From the NCBI GenBank assembly GCA_050014355.1, contig JBEKDL010000003.1:1-53545 (forward strand): a stretch of DNA of 53,545 bases. The letters run 5' to 3'. Below the pieces are notes generated by a model. The model saw nothing but the letters and a program-made list of their open reading frames with translations, searched no databases and was not told where the DNA came from. The position numbers were made by a program, and so were the translations under genes. This DNA comes from Fen-1077 sp050014355. GTDB taxonomy: Bacteria; Chloroflexota; Dehalococcoidia; Dehalococcoidales; RBG-16-60-22. Shown here in pieces: positions 33,120-41,141 of this stretch. The stretch's first letter is position 1, and the number at the start of each line of letters is the position of its first letter.

Positions 33120-34152
33120 CCAGACAGTGCGTCTTTTTAATGGCGGCTACTAAAGAATCAATATCCGGGGGAAAATGGTGCGGCGGCGGCCCCAGCGGGT
33201 CTTCGATTTCCATTTCTCCGAGAAGGACATCAAAAGTGGCCTTGACCGAGTACGCCAGGGCTTCGAGATTATAGCCCCCCTCCAGCGCCAGCACGAGCCT
33301 GCCCCCGCAAAGCTCATCAGCCAGCGCTTTAATAGTACTTACCATCCAGGCGAAGCCTTTTACCGTAACCTGCATCTCCGCCAGTCCATCCGCCCAGTGG
33401 GGGTCGTAACCCGCCGAGACCAATATTAGGCCGGGATGGAAACGCTTTACCACCGGTATGATGATTTGCTCGAAGACCCTTTGATATTCGGCGTCACCGC
33501 AGCCGCGGGGTAGCGGGATATTCACCTTGGTGCCGGCGGCCTGCCCGCGGCCCGTTTCCCCGATTCCGCCCGAGCCGGGATAGTGCGGGTACTGGTGTGT
33601 CGATACATAGAGGACGGCGGGGTCATTAACGAAGGCTTCCTGGGTGCCGTTCCCGTGATGCACATCGAAGTCGATAACAGCCACTCGCTTGAGGCCGTGC
33701 TTTTTCAGGGCATAGCTGGCCGCGATGGCCACGTTATTGAAGATGCAAAAGCCCATGGCCTGCCCGGGTGTAGCATGGTGCCCCGGCGGCCTGACCAGGG
33801 CGAATACGGCGTTCGCTTCCGCCGCCATGACCGCATCCACCGCCCGGATTACCCCTCCCGCCGCGCAAAGTGCCGCGTCGTAGGAGCCGGGGGACATAAT
33901 GGTCTCGCTATCAAAATAACCCCCACCCGCCTGCCCGATTTCCCTGATACGGGCGATATAGGCCTCGTGGTGAACTAAGGCCAGCTCTTTTTCGGTGGCG
34001 GGGCGCGGTTCGATGAGCGCCAGCCGCTCTTTGAGGCTGGACGACCCCAGCAGGGACATGATTGCCTCAAGGCGCTGTGGGTTTTCCGGGTGCTCGCCGG
34101 TCTCATGCCGGAGATAGACAGGGTCGTAAACGTAGCCGACTTTCTTTTTCAT
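33109..34152 (-). CDS. Histone deacetylase-like amidohydrolase (AcuC/acetylpolyamine type)
   Basis: 347 residues from the ATG at 34152; the longer upstream frame overlaps the LysE gene and is not convincing. The class-II-like deacetylase signatures are present: RPPGHHA, VAVIDFDVHHGNGTQEAF (the zinc Asp and His), SAGYDPHWAD and LEGGYN. These enzymes remove acetyl groups from Lys, polyamines or other amines. The start is 2 bases after the stop of a LysE-type exporter gene, so they are co-transcribed; a joint role in amine or amino-acid handling is possible. Confidence 0.9.
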   Translation of the reverse strand: MKKKVGYVYDPVYLRHETGEHPENPQRLEAIMSLLGSSSLKERLALIEPRPATEKELALVHHEAYIARIREIGQAGGGYFDSETIMSPGSYDAALCAAGGVIRAVDAVMAAEANAVFALVRPPGHHATPGQAMGFCIFNNVAIAASYALKKHGLKRVAVIDFDVHHGNGTQEAFVNDPAVLYVSTHQYPHYPGSGGIGETGRGQAAGTKVNIPLPRGCGDAEYQRVFEQIIIPVVKRFHPGLILVSAGYDPHWADGLAEMQVTVKGFAWMVSTIKALADELCGGRLVLALEGGYNLEALAYSVKATFDVLLGEMEIEDPLGPPPHHFPPDIDSLVAAIKKTHCLVSP

Positions 34153-34154
34153 TC

Positions 34155-34769
34155 CTACACGTAGGCGATGATGCCTTTCACGATGAACTGCCCGCCGAAG
34201 TAAAGGAGCGCCAGGCTCAAGACAATGAAGACCCACTCCTGCACCCGCTGTCCCCAGAACTTGTGTGTTTTGAAGATGGTGAAAGAGACCAGGGACAGCC
34301 AGACGAGGTCGCACATCCAGTGCACGATAACGAAGAAAGGCAGCCCCCAGTTACCGACCGCTTTTAGGAAATTCATTAAAAGCAGGCCCCCCACCGTTAC
34401 CCACCACACCAGGAAAAAAGGGTTGAGGCTGCTCATCAGGATGCCGGCCGTAAAAGCGTTATAGTTGGTATCCTTCCCTTCGCTCACGATTTTTCGGCGG
34501 GTGCGGAACATATCGAGGCCCATCCACACAATCATGCCTCCGCCGGCCACGCTTAAAATTAACTGCAACATACTGTTCTGTAAAAAATGCGCCACGCCGA
34601 AATAGATGAGCAGTATCAGCGGCACCTCGACGACGGCGTGTCCCGCCGCGACCTGCACGCCCGCCCACGGCGATTTAAGGCTCTTGGCGAGGGTGACGGT
34701 GAACATCGGCCCCGGCGCCATCACGCCGGATAAAGAAGTGACGATTACCGTGCCCAGAGCAGCCAGCAT
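34155..34769 (-). CDS. LysE family amino-acid/metabolite exporter
   Basis: 204 residues with six hydrophobic segments. SLSGVMAPGPMFTVTLA at the N-terminus, GVQVAAGHAVVEVPL and the NPFFLVWWVTVGG segment are the LysE/RhtB family signatures. It should export an amino acid or related compound. AGGGG precedes the ATG by 6 bases, and a minus-strand TATAAT at 34807-34802 could be its -10. It precedes the deacetylase gene in the same operon. Confidence 0.88.
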   Translation of the reverse strand: MLAALGTVIVTSLSGVMAPGPMFTVTLAKSLKSPWAGVQVAAGHAVVEVPLILLIYFGVAHFLQNSMLQLILSVAGGGMIVWMGLDMFRTRRKIVSEGKDTNYNAFTAGILMSSLNPFFLVWWVTVGGLLLMNFLKAVGNWGLPFFVIVHWMCDLVWLSLVSFTIFKTHKFWGQRVQEWVFIVLSLALLYFGGQFIVKGIIAYV

Positions 34770-34898
34770 ACAAAACCCCTGAAAGATGAGTTACCCGTAT
34801 TATTATAGCATCTGGGCATGTTTTTTATCTTGCGGATTTAATAAATTGCCATTAGCGCGCAGGCGGAAATCCGAAGGGGAAAAAGGGGGGGCGGCGGC

Positions 34899-34927
34899 TT
34901 GAGTTAGCTTTGTTATTGCTCTATACT
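34899..34927 (+). promoter_or_regulatory. Promoter of nurA
   Basis: TTGAGT (34899-34904), 17 bases, TATACT (34922-34927). The leader is short and includes AAAGGAG (34934-34940) before the ATG at 34950. Confidence 0.55.
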
Positions 34928-34949
34928 AAAGCCAAAGGAGCTTAAAATT

Positions 34950-36140
34950 ATGTCACTCGACCTGACCAAAGTAGCGGCCCAGGTGGGCGAGATGATAGCC
35001 GGCCTCAAGGACAGCCGCGCGGAAAGAGACCGGCGCTTACATTTCGCCCTTGAGACTCTCGGCAGCCCGGCCATCGACCTCGACGCTTTAAAGAAGAAAG
35101 TCAAGGCCGGCAAAACGACTTGGCTGGTGGCCGAACTCACGGAAGGGCTGAATAAGCGCTATCCCGCGCCGTCCACCCCTGCTGATTTTACCGTCCTCGC
35201 CACGGACGGCTCGCATATCGATGTCGACCGCCACCGCGCGGCGCGCTGCTACCTGATAAACATCGGCGCGGTGGCTATCAGCTACGGCAGCCAGCCGGAG
35301 GCTTCTTTATCGAGTAATCCCCGTCTTTACTCCGATGACAAAGACCTAGCCATCTCCGCGCCGGGCGGCGGGCGCGAGCAGATAATCGAAGGGGCGCTGC
35401 TCGGGGCAAAGCGCTCCGTCGAGGAGTGCCGCCGTCTGGCCAGTTTAGCCGCCACCCTGCCCATGAATGGCTCCGCCCTGGCTTTGCTCGACGGCACGCT
35501 TATATTGTGGGGGCTGGAGGCCTATCCAGATTTCGTCCGCGACGCCCTGGTCGCCGGCGGACTGCTGCCCTGCCTGGACGCGATGAAGAAGCTCAACAAT
35601 GGCCGTAAACTGGCGCTGGCCAGCTACATCAGCTTCCCGCGCAGCACGGACGTGGTAAACGTTTTACGCGTGGCCGTCTGCCCTAACGACATTCCCGACT
35701 GCGACAAACAGTGCCCCAAAGATAGAGCCTGTGACGGCCTGGCCGGCGTACGCGACCGCGATATCTTTACGGAACTGCTGGATAACCGTGAACGCTCGGC
35801 GCTGTTCATCAGCCCGTCGAAAATAGTTAAAGAGCTTTACGGCGAGCACCAGATATATTTCTTTTACCTCAAGTCCGGCGAGGAGATAGCGCGAGTCGAG
35901 GTGCCGCAGTGGGTGGCCGAAAATGAAGATTTGCTCAATCTCACCCACAGCCTTGTTTTAGACCAGTGCCGGCGCGGCCACGGCTACCCGGTAGCGCTCT
36001 CCGAGGCCCACGAGCAGGCGGTGGTCACCGGTGCGGATAGAGAAAACTTCCAGGAACTGATAGAATCAACACTGATAGAAGAACATCTGCCTAATCCTTC
36101 CTCCGGAAAAAGCTTCAGTAAAAGGACGAGGTGGGTTTGA
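34950..36140 (+). CDS. nurA: NurA domain nuclease
   Basis: 396 residues. The motif VLATDGSHIDVDRH near residue 80 carries the metal-binding Asp of NurA nucleases; LALLDGTLILW near residue 180 and the later KIVKEL/F-Y-L-K segment fit the rest of the family. NurA is a 5'-3' nuclease that works inside the HerA hexameric translocase in DNA end resection. HerA lies 2.2 kb downstream on the same strand, after three surface-type or tiny genes and a HAS-barrel gene. CDKQCPKDRACDG near residue 250 is a Cys-rich insertion that may bind metal. Confidence 0.87.
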   Translation: MSLDLTKVAAQVGEMIAGLKDSRAERDRRLHFALETLGSPAIDLDALKKKVKAGKTTWLVAELTEGLNKRYPAPSTPADFTVLATDGSHIDVDRHRAARCYLINIGAVAISYGSQPEASLSSNPRLYSDDKDLAISAPGGGREQIIEGALLGAKRSVEECRRLASLAATLPMNGSALALLDGTLILWGLEAYPDFVRDALVAGGLLPCLDAMKKLNNGRKLALASYISFPRSTDVVNVLRVAVCPNDIPDCDKQCPKDRACDGLAGVRDRDIFTELLDNRERSALFISPSKIVKELYGEHQIYFFYLKSGEEIARVEVPQWVAENEDLLNLTHSLVLDQCRRGHGYPVALSEAHEQAVVTGADRENFQELIESTLIEEHLPNPSSGKSFSKRTRWV

Positions 36141-36189
36141 GAATAACTTAAAACTCAAAGGTTAAAAGTCAAAACTACATGGATACAAA

Positions 36190-36603
36190 ATGAAAAAAAT
36201 CCTTCTTATCAGTCTAGTTCTTGTTACGATTTTGTTTGGCGCCTGCATCGTCGGGAAAAATCCGACTAACCCAAATACGTTGCCGCCCTCGCCGACGCCG
36301 ATTGAAATTACCGCCGTCCAGCTTTACAAAGAATATAAAAACAATCAAACGGCGGCAGACAAGAAGTATAAAGGGAAGGAGTTTACCGTTTCCGGAGCGG
36401 TACAGGAAATAGGCAAAGACCAGTCTGGAACACCGTATTTGCTCTTGGCCGCCGGAGAAAATATGACCAATGGAATCTATTGTACTTTCCCCGATAATTA
36501 TGACACGATATTAGCCAGGTTGAATATAGGACAAAACGTCGGTATCACCGGAGTAGGCGTGGGATTCAAGGATGGAAATGTGCTGTTGGACTCGACGCAC
36601 TAG
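36190..36603 (+). CDS. Lipoprotein with OB-fold (tRNA_anti-like) domain
   Basis: 137 residues. A short basic start and hydrophobic segment end in a lipobox (LFGAC), so Cys19 or so should be lipidated. A Pro/Thr-rich linker follows (PPSPTPIEIT). The rest (VQLYKEYKNNQTAADKKYKG, then FTVSGAV and VGITGVG) matches the OB-fold tRNA_anti-like family found in many secreted proteins. The ligand is unknown. It lies between nurA and the coiled-coil gene. Confidence 0.78.
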   Translation: MKKILLISLVLVTILFGACIVGKNPTNPNTLPPSPTPIEITAVQLYKEYKNNQTAADKKYKGKEFTVSGAVQEIGKDQSGTPYLLLAAGENMTNGIYCTFPDNYDTILARLNIGQNVGITGVGVGFKDGNVLLDSTH

Positions 36604-36612
36604 GAGAAACAA

Positions 36613-37533
36613 ATGAATAAAGGGCTGCTCGCGGGCATTATTGTTCTCGCACTGGCGCTGGTGGGCACCGTTATTTACGGGATGGGAGTTATCAAAGATA
36701 AAAACACCCTGTCCACCGAATTGCAATCGGTTAAAAGCGAACTGGCTTCCGCGCAGGGGGAGCTTACCTCCACGAAGCAATCGATGACTTCAACTAAAGC
36801 AGAACTCGACTCTACCAGGGCTACGCTTACCTCGACACAATCAGAACTCACCGCCACTAGAGACACGCTTACTTCAACGCAGTCACAGCTTTACACCACC
36901 AACCAGACGCTCGCGTCAAAGCTCGTCGAGCTCAACTCCGCTAACGATAAATATGCTTCCGCGCAAAAGTCCTTGACGACCGCCCAGGATACGCTGACGA
37001 CTACCCAGAAAAAGCTGGCCGCGGCGCAGGACACATTAAACGGATTGGGCATAACCGTGGCCTCCAGCGTGGAATGTTATGATATTAAACTTACCGATAA
37101 CCAGACCGCCAGGAATCCTACCTGGAAGGAGCTGAAGGACTTCCTCGCTAAAGACAAGACCGAAAATCACGCTTACATCGCCAATGAATACGATTGTTCG
37201 CAGTTTTCCCGCGACCTCCACAATAACGCCGAAGCGGCGGGAATCCGGACATCCGAGGTGCAGGTATATTTCAAAAACGAAAATGTGGGCCATGCCCTTG
37301 ACGCGTGCCTGACGACCGATTACGGCCTGATATATGTAGATTGCACCGGAGCACCCGATAAAATAGACTATGTTAAAGTTAATAAAGTATTTAAGGGCGT
37401 GCAGGTGGACTGGATGGTCAGCGCTGCCAATGCCCGAAATGACGTCTGGTGGGACTCACAGAATATGTATTATTACCTGAAATCCAGCACGGGCGGGCAA
37501 TTGGTAACGTCACAGATTAGAATTTTCTGGTAA
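36613..37533 (+). CDS. Membrane-anchored coiled-coil protein with transglutaminase-like domain
   Basis: 306 residues. Residues 5-25 form a signal anchor. Residues about 35-140 are a long coiled coil built of near-repeats such as LTSTQSEL, LTATRDTL, LTSTQSQL and LTTAQDTL. The C-terminal 150 residues look like a papain/transglutaminase-type fold: YDCSQFSRDL holds the candidate nucleophile Cys, VGHALDACL the His and IYVDCTGA the Asp. It is predicted to act outside the membrane, possibly on cell-envelope proteins. The catalytic assignment is inferred from order and spacing only. It starts 9 bases after the lipoprotein gene. Confidence 0.65.
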   Translation: MNKGLLAGIIVLALALVGTVIYGMGVIKDKNTLSTELQSVKSELASAQGELTSTKQSMTSTKAELDSTRATLTSTQSELTATRDTLTSTQSQLYTTNQTLASKLVELNSANDKYASAQKSLTTAQDTLTTTQKKLAAAQDTLNGLGITVASSVECYDIKLTDNQTARNPTWKELKDFLAKDKTENHAYIANEYDCSQFSRDLHNNAEAAGIRTSEVQVYFKNENVGHALDACLTTDYGLIYVDCTGAPDKIDYVKVNKVFKGVQVDWMVSAANARNDVWWDSQNMYYYLKSSTGGQLVTSQIRIFW

Positions 37534-37567
37534 ATAGTCAGATTATTTTTCAAATAGGGAGGTAACG

Positions 37568-37654
37568 ATGGGCAGTAAAGGCAGAAAGAACGTCAAGAAA
37601 CCCAAGCAGAACAAGGGCAAGGGACAGGCCGCACCTGATACCAAGAAGAAATAA
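37568..37654 (+). CDS. Very small Lys-rich protein (28 residues)
   Basis: ATG 37568 to TAA 37654 encodes MGSKGRKNVKKPKQNKGKGQ and then AAPDTKKK, with 11 Lys. A very good ribosome binding site (GGGAGG, 37557-37562) lies 5 bases upstream, which is the strongest argument that it is translated. It resembles the short, disordered, nucleic-acid-binding type of peptide. Function unknown. Confidence 0.6.
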   Translation: MGSKGRKNVKKPKQNKGKGQAAPDTKKK

Positions 37655-37686
37655 GGGGTGAATTCAGGTAAAACCCTTCTTCATTT

Positions 37687-37713
37687 CCCCCTTCCCCTGC
37701 GAGGGGAAGGGGG
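37687..37713. repeat. G/C-rich hairpin element 1
   Basis: A perfect 11-base stem (CCCCCTTCCCC / GGGGAAGGGGG) with a five-base loop TGCGA. It follows the small Lys-rich gene by about 30 bases and is followed by ATTAAGGGGGAT. No T-run follows, so it is not a classical terminator. Confidence 0.75.
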
Positions 37714-37745
37714 ATTAAGGGGGATGGAGTCCTTAAAAACTCATT

Positions 37746-37782
37746 CCCCCTCTCCTGCGGAACGCCTCGCCAGGAGAGGGGG
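37746..37782. repeat. G/C-rich hairpin element 2
   Basis: A perfect 12-base stem (CCCCCTCTCCTG / CAGGAGAGGGGG) around a 13-base loop. It ends 9 bases before the GTG start of the HAS-barrel gene. The right arm contains AGGAG-type sequence that could pair with the ribosome, so folding could hide the ribosome binding site. Confidence 0.75.
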
Positions 37783-37791
37783 ACACAGGGG

Positions 37792-38385
37792 GTGAGGTTT
37801 ATTATTAAGCAAGCGCGAGACAAAATCGCGGAAATTATCGAAGCTTCAACGGCGCAGTTTATCGCCCAGAGCTATGAGCTTTATGAGCTGCCGCCTCTCG
37901 GCAGCCTCGTGAAAACCGGCGATATTTACGGAATCGTTTGCCATGCCGAGACTGCCGGCATTGAGCCGGGACGCCGTCCTATCGCGCGCGGTAGGGATGA
38001 AGCCTCGGAAGAAGCCGTCTATCAGTCCAGCCCGCAGTTAGCCAAGCTCTTGCGCAGCGAGTTCACCGCGGTGGTGGCGGGGTATAAAAACGGGGGGAAA
38101 TATTACCATTATTTGCCTCCCCAGCCCGCCCGCATTCATGCCTTCATATACTTATGTCAACCCGATGAGGTCAAGGAGTTCAGCCAGTCTTTCGGCTTTC
38201 TCAATATTTTAGTCAACGCCTCCCTGCCTGTCCCTAACGGGGAAGTCATCGCCGCGGTGCTAAGGCAGATGAGCCGGGCGCATGAGGACAGCCGCTCTTT
38301 CCTGGTGGGGGCGGGGAAAGAATTGGCGAACCTACTAAGCGCGGATTTCCTGCGATTGAAAAACATCCTGGGGAGGCTCCAATGA
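37792..38385 (+). CDS. HAS-barrel domain protein associated with HerA
   Basis: 197 residues, starting with GTG at 37792 right after the second hairpin. It resembles the stand-alone HAS-barrel proteins that I recall from cyanobacteria and Chloroflexota (STAQFIAQSYELYELPPLGS, GIEPGRRPIARGRDEASEE quoted in part, and SPQLAKLLRSEF). The HAS barrel is the N-terminal beta-barrel of HerA-type ATPases. HerA downstream has its own, so this protein may be a second barrel that joins the HerA ring. Its stop overlaps the herA start by 4 bases. Confidence 0.72.
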   Translation: MRFIIKQARDKIAEIIEASTAQFIAQSYELYELPPLGSLVKTGDIYGIVCHAETAGIEPGRRPIARGRDEASEEAVYQSSPQLAKLLRSEFTAVVAGYKNGGKYYHYLPPQPARIHAFIYLCQPDEVKEFSQSFGFLNILVNASLPVPNGEVIAAVLRQMSRAHEDSRSFLVGAGKELANLLSADFLRLKNILGRLQ

Positions 38386-39989
38386 CGGATAAGCTCGGCA
38401 TCGTGACGACAGCCTCGCTGGAAAAAGGCGTCGATGTACGCCTGGATGTCCCCGTCTCGGTGGAGGACATGGTGGTGGGACGCTATGTCACCATCGAGGG
38501 GCAGAAACGCCGCTTTTTCGGGATGATTACAGATGTCAGGCTGGGCGTCACCGATGAGCGCCTCGCCGTTTCCCCGCCCGATGTCAACGACCCCTTTATC
38601 GCCGAGGTCTTGAACGGCACGAGCACTTTCGGGCAGATACACGTCACTCCTATGTTGACCATCGGCGGCGACGCCAAAAGCTTGCTGGAAGGCCCCCAGC
38701 CGGTAAAGACCATTCCCGCGCACTTTTGCCCGGTCAACCTGGCCTCCGAGCGGGACATGGAGCTTGTCTTCGGGAAGGAAGACCCGCAGCGCTTTCACAT
38801 CGGCAACCCGCTGGACATGGAGACCAAGCTCTGCCTCAACCTGGTGGAGTTCGTCAAGCGCTCCAACGGCATCTTCGGTAAGAGCGGCACCGGCAAGACT
38901 TTCCTGACACGTATCCTGCTCATCGGAATGTTGCAAAAAAGCAAGGCCGTTAATTTGATTTTCGATATGCACAACGAGTACGGCTGGCAGGGCACGTCCG
39001 AAAGCGGCCCGGCGGTCAAAGGCTTAAAACAGCTTTTCCAGTCTAAAGTCGCCGTCTTTACCCTCGATGAAGAAAACTCGCGGCGGCGCGGCGTCAGCAC
39101 CGACTTCGTGGTGAAAATCGGCTACGATGAAATCGAGCCGGAGGACATCGTCCTGCTGCGCCAGACGCTCAACCTCACCGAGCCCGCCGTGGAAGCCGTC
39201 TACCAGCTAAGGCGGCGCTTCGGGAAAAGCTGGATTCAAAACACGCTGGACATCGAAGGTGGGGAGGACACTAAAGAGCTTCTCGACTCCATGAGTATCC
39301 ACGAGAGCACTTTCCAGAACCTCAAGCGCGGGCTGGGCACCATCCGGCGGCTGCCCTTCATCGAGCCGCATGCCCCCGTCGATGCCGTAAAAACTATCAT
39401 CGAACATCTCGATAGGGATATCAACGTGGTGCTGGAGTTCGGGCGCTACCGGGATATCACCGCTTATGTTTTAGTCGCCAATATGCTGGCTCGGCGCATC
39501 TATATGCAATACCAGTCGCGCACGGAAAAGGCCATGGCCGAAGGCGCGGCACCACCCCACCCGCTGGTCATCACCATCGAAGAAGCGCATAAGTTCCTCA
39601 ACCCCGAGGTGTCCGGGCAGACCATCTTCGGCACCATCGCCCGCGAAATGCGTAAATATAACGTCAGCCTGCTCGTCATCGACCAGCGTCCCAGCGGCAT
39701 CGATAGCGAGGTGATGTCGCAGATGGGCACCAAGATAACCTGCCTCCTTGATAACGAGCGCGATATCGACGCCGTCCTGGCCGGAGTGTCGGGCAAGAAT
39801 GAGCTTAAATCGGTGCTGGCCCGCCTGGCGCCCAAGCAGCAGGCGCTTATCTTCGGACACGCGGTGCCGATGCCGGTGGCCTTCCAGCCGCGGGAGTACG
39901 GCTCCGCCCAGTCTTATAAAGACCTGGTTTCTTCAGGCCGGCCCCGGACGGAAAAGGCGGATAAAGACATCGAAAAATTGTGGGAGTAG
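38382..39989 (+). CDS. herA: HerA-type DNA translocase ATPase
   Basis: 535 residues. An N-terminal HAS barrel (LGIVTTASLEKG to about residue 60) is followed by the FtsK/HerA ATPase core: Walker A GKSGTGKTF near residue 167, LIFDMHNE, Walker B VITIEEAHKFLNPE near 400, and an arginine-finger region around LVIDQRPSGID. HerA forms a hexamer that pumps DNA and activates the NurA nuclease. It overlaps the HAS-barrel gene by 4 bases; nurA is upstream in the same direction. Confidence 0.9.
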   Translation: MTDKLGIVTTASLEKGVDVRLDVPVSVEDMVVGRYVTIEGQKRRFFGMITDVRLGVTDERLAVSPPDVNDPFIAEVLNGTSTFGQIHVTPMLTIGGDAKSLLEGPQPVKTIPAHFCPVNLASERDMELVFGKEDPQRFHIGNPLDMETKLCLNLVEFVKRSNGIFGKSGTGKTFLTRILLIGMLQKSKAVNLIFDMHNEYGWQGTSESGPAVKGLKQLFQSKVAVFTLDEENSRRRGVSTDFVVKIGYDEIEPEDIVLLRQTLNLTEPAVEAVYQLRRRFGKSWIQNTLDIEGGEDTKELLDSMSIHESTFQNLKRGLGTIRRLPFIEPHAPVDAVKTIIEHLDRDINVVLEFGRYRDITAYVLVANMLARRIYMQYQSRTEKAMAEGAAPPHPLVITIEEAHKFLNPEVSGQTIFGTIAREMRKYNVSLLVIDQRPSGIDSEVMSQMGTKITCLLDNERDIDAVLAGVSGKNELKSVLARLAPKQQALIFGHAVPMPVAFQPREYGSAQSYKDLVSSGRPRTEKADKDIEKLWE

Positions 39990-39991
39990 CA

Positions 39992-40822
39992 ATGAGCGAG
40001 GATGCGAAAAAGAAAAAAATAGGCCTGGCGCTGGGCGGCGGGGCAGCGCGCGGCCTGGCGCACGTCGGCGTGCTGCGGGTGCTGCAAAAAGAGAAAATCC
40101 CCATTGATATGATTGCGGGCACCAGCGCCGGCGCCATCATCGGGGCGGCTTACGCGCGGCACCAGGATACCGAGCGTATGACGCATGATGCCCTGGACGC
40201 CAACTGGAGGAAAATGGCGCCCCTTATCGACCCCTCGCTGCCAAAATCAGGCTTTATCAAAGGTAAAAAAATCCGCGACCTGATTACGTCTTTCATCGGC
40301 GGGGAAGTCGATTTCAGCGACCTGAAAATACCTTTTGCCTGCGTCGCCACGGATATCGACACCGGCGAAGAGGTGGTCATCGATAGCGGTTCGGTGCCGG
40401 AAGCGCTACGCGCCAGCATCTCCATCCCGGGTATCTTTGCCGTGGTCAAGCATAAAGACCGATACGTGGTGGATGGCGGCCTGACAACCCCGGTACCGGT
40501 GGAAGTGGTCCGGCGGATGGGCGCCGACTTCATTATCGCGGTGAATGTTAACCCTGACGTGACCGGCCGCATGGGGAAAACCTACCGGCAGCGCATCGAA
40601 GCCCACAAAGAGCCCAATATTTTCCAGGTAATGATGCAGTCCATCTACATCACCACCTATGCCGTGGCACAATACGCCCTGGAGAAGGCCGATATCGTCA
40701 TCGAACCCGACCTTACCAACTTCGGCGCCGGGGATTTCAACAAAGCGCCGGAAATGATTACACGGGGCCTGGAGGCGGCGCAAAAGGCGATACCGGAGAT
40801 AAAAAGGGGGTTAGGGGGATAG
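39992..40822 (+). CDS. Patatin-like phospholipase (RssA-like)
   Basis: 276 residues from the ATG at 39992, 2 bases after the herA stop, with GGGAG upstream. The oxyanion loop GGGAARG, the nucleophile motif GTSAG and the Asp of VVDGGLT give a complete Ser-Asp dyad. The family hydrolyses membrane lipids or acyl esters in the cytoplasm. The 3' end carries a GGGGGTTAGGGGGAT run that also occurs at other gene ends here. Confidence 0.9.
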   Translation: MSEDAKKKKIGLALGGGAARGLAHVGVLRVLQKEKIPIDMIAGTSAGAIIGAAYARHQDTERMTHDALDANWRKMAPLIDPSLPKSGFIKGKKIRDLITSFIGGEVDFSDLKIPFACVATDIDTGEEVVIDSGSVPEALRASISIPGIFAVVKHKDRYVVDGGLTTPVPVEVVRRMGADFIIAVNVNPDVTGRMGKTYRQRIEAHKEPNIFQVMMQSIYITTYAVAQYALEKADIVIEPDLTNFGAGDFNKAPEMITRGLEAAQKAIPEIKRGLGG

Positions 40823-40835
40823 ATCAATACCAGTA

Positions 40836-41081
40836 TTAGTTTATTTCGGCCAGTTTCTTTTCCAGTTCAATATTGCTGGGCTCCACTAATACAGACCCGT
40901 CCGGGAAAATGATTGTGGGGACGCTCTGGTAACCGTGGTTCACTTCCAATACATATTCCAGCGCCTTCTCATCGTTCTCGATGTCAACCCAGGTAAAGGG
41001 AACGTTATGCCGGCTCAACACCTGCTTGGCCCGCGCGCAATCGGGGCACCATTTCGTGCCGTAAACCTTAATTTGTTCCAT
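40836..41081 (-). CDS. Glutaredoxin-like protein
   Basis: 81 residues from the ATG at 41081. The thioredoxin fold is clear: KVYGTKWCPDCARAK with a CPDC active site, VPFTWVDIEND, and YQSVPTIIFPDGS with the cis-Pro. It resembles the NrdH/mycoredoxin-like group. The upstream ATG at 41117 is unlikely because it forms part of a TATAAT (-10) sequence at 41122-41117, which would place it before the transcript start. Confidence 0.85.
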   Translation of the reverse strand: MEQIKVYGTKWCPDCARAKQVLSRHNVPFTWVDIENDEKALEYVLEVNHGYQSVPTIIFPDGSVLVEPSNIELEKKLAEIN

Positions 41082-41141
41082 TTCCTGCTTCACTCCACGA
41101 ACCGTATCTAATTCCATTATAGCAGATGTTCACCTGTGGCC

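Noticed and set aside
34153..34314. Upstream extension of the deacetylase frame (longer reading frame on the minus strand)
   Set aside because: It runs inside the LysE gene in another frame; the ATG at 34152 gives the normal family N-terminus (MKKKVGYVYDP).
37687..37782. Hairpin pair as a CRISPR array or terminator
   Set aside because: There are only two different hairpins, no regular spacers, and no T-run after them.
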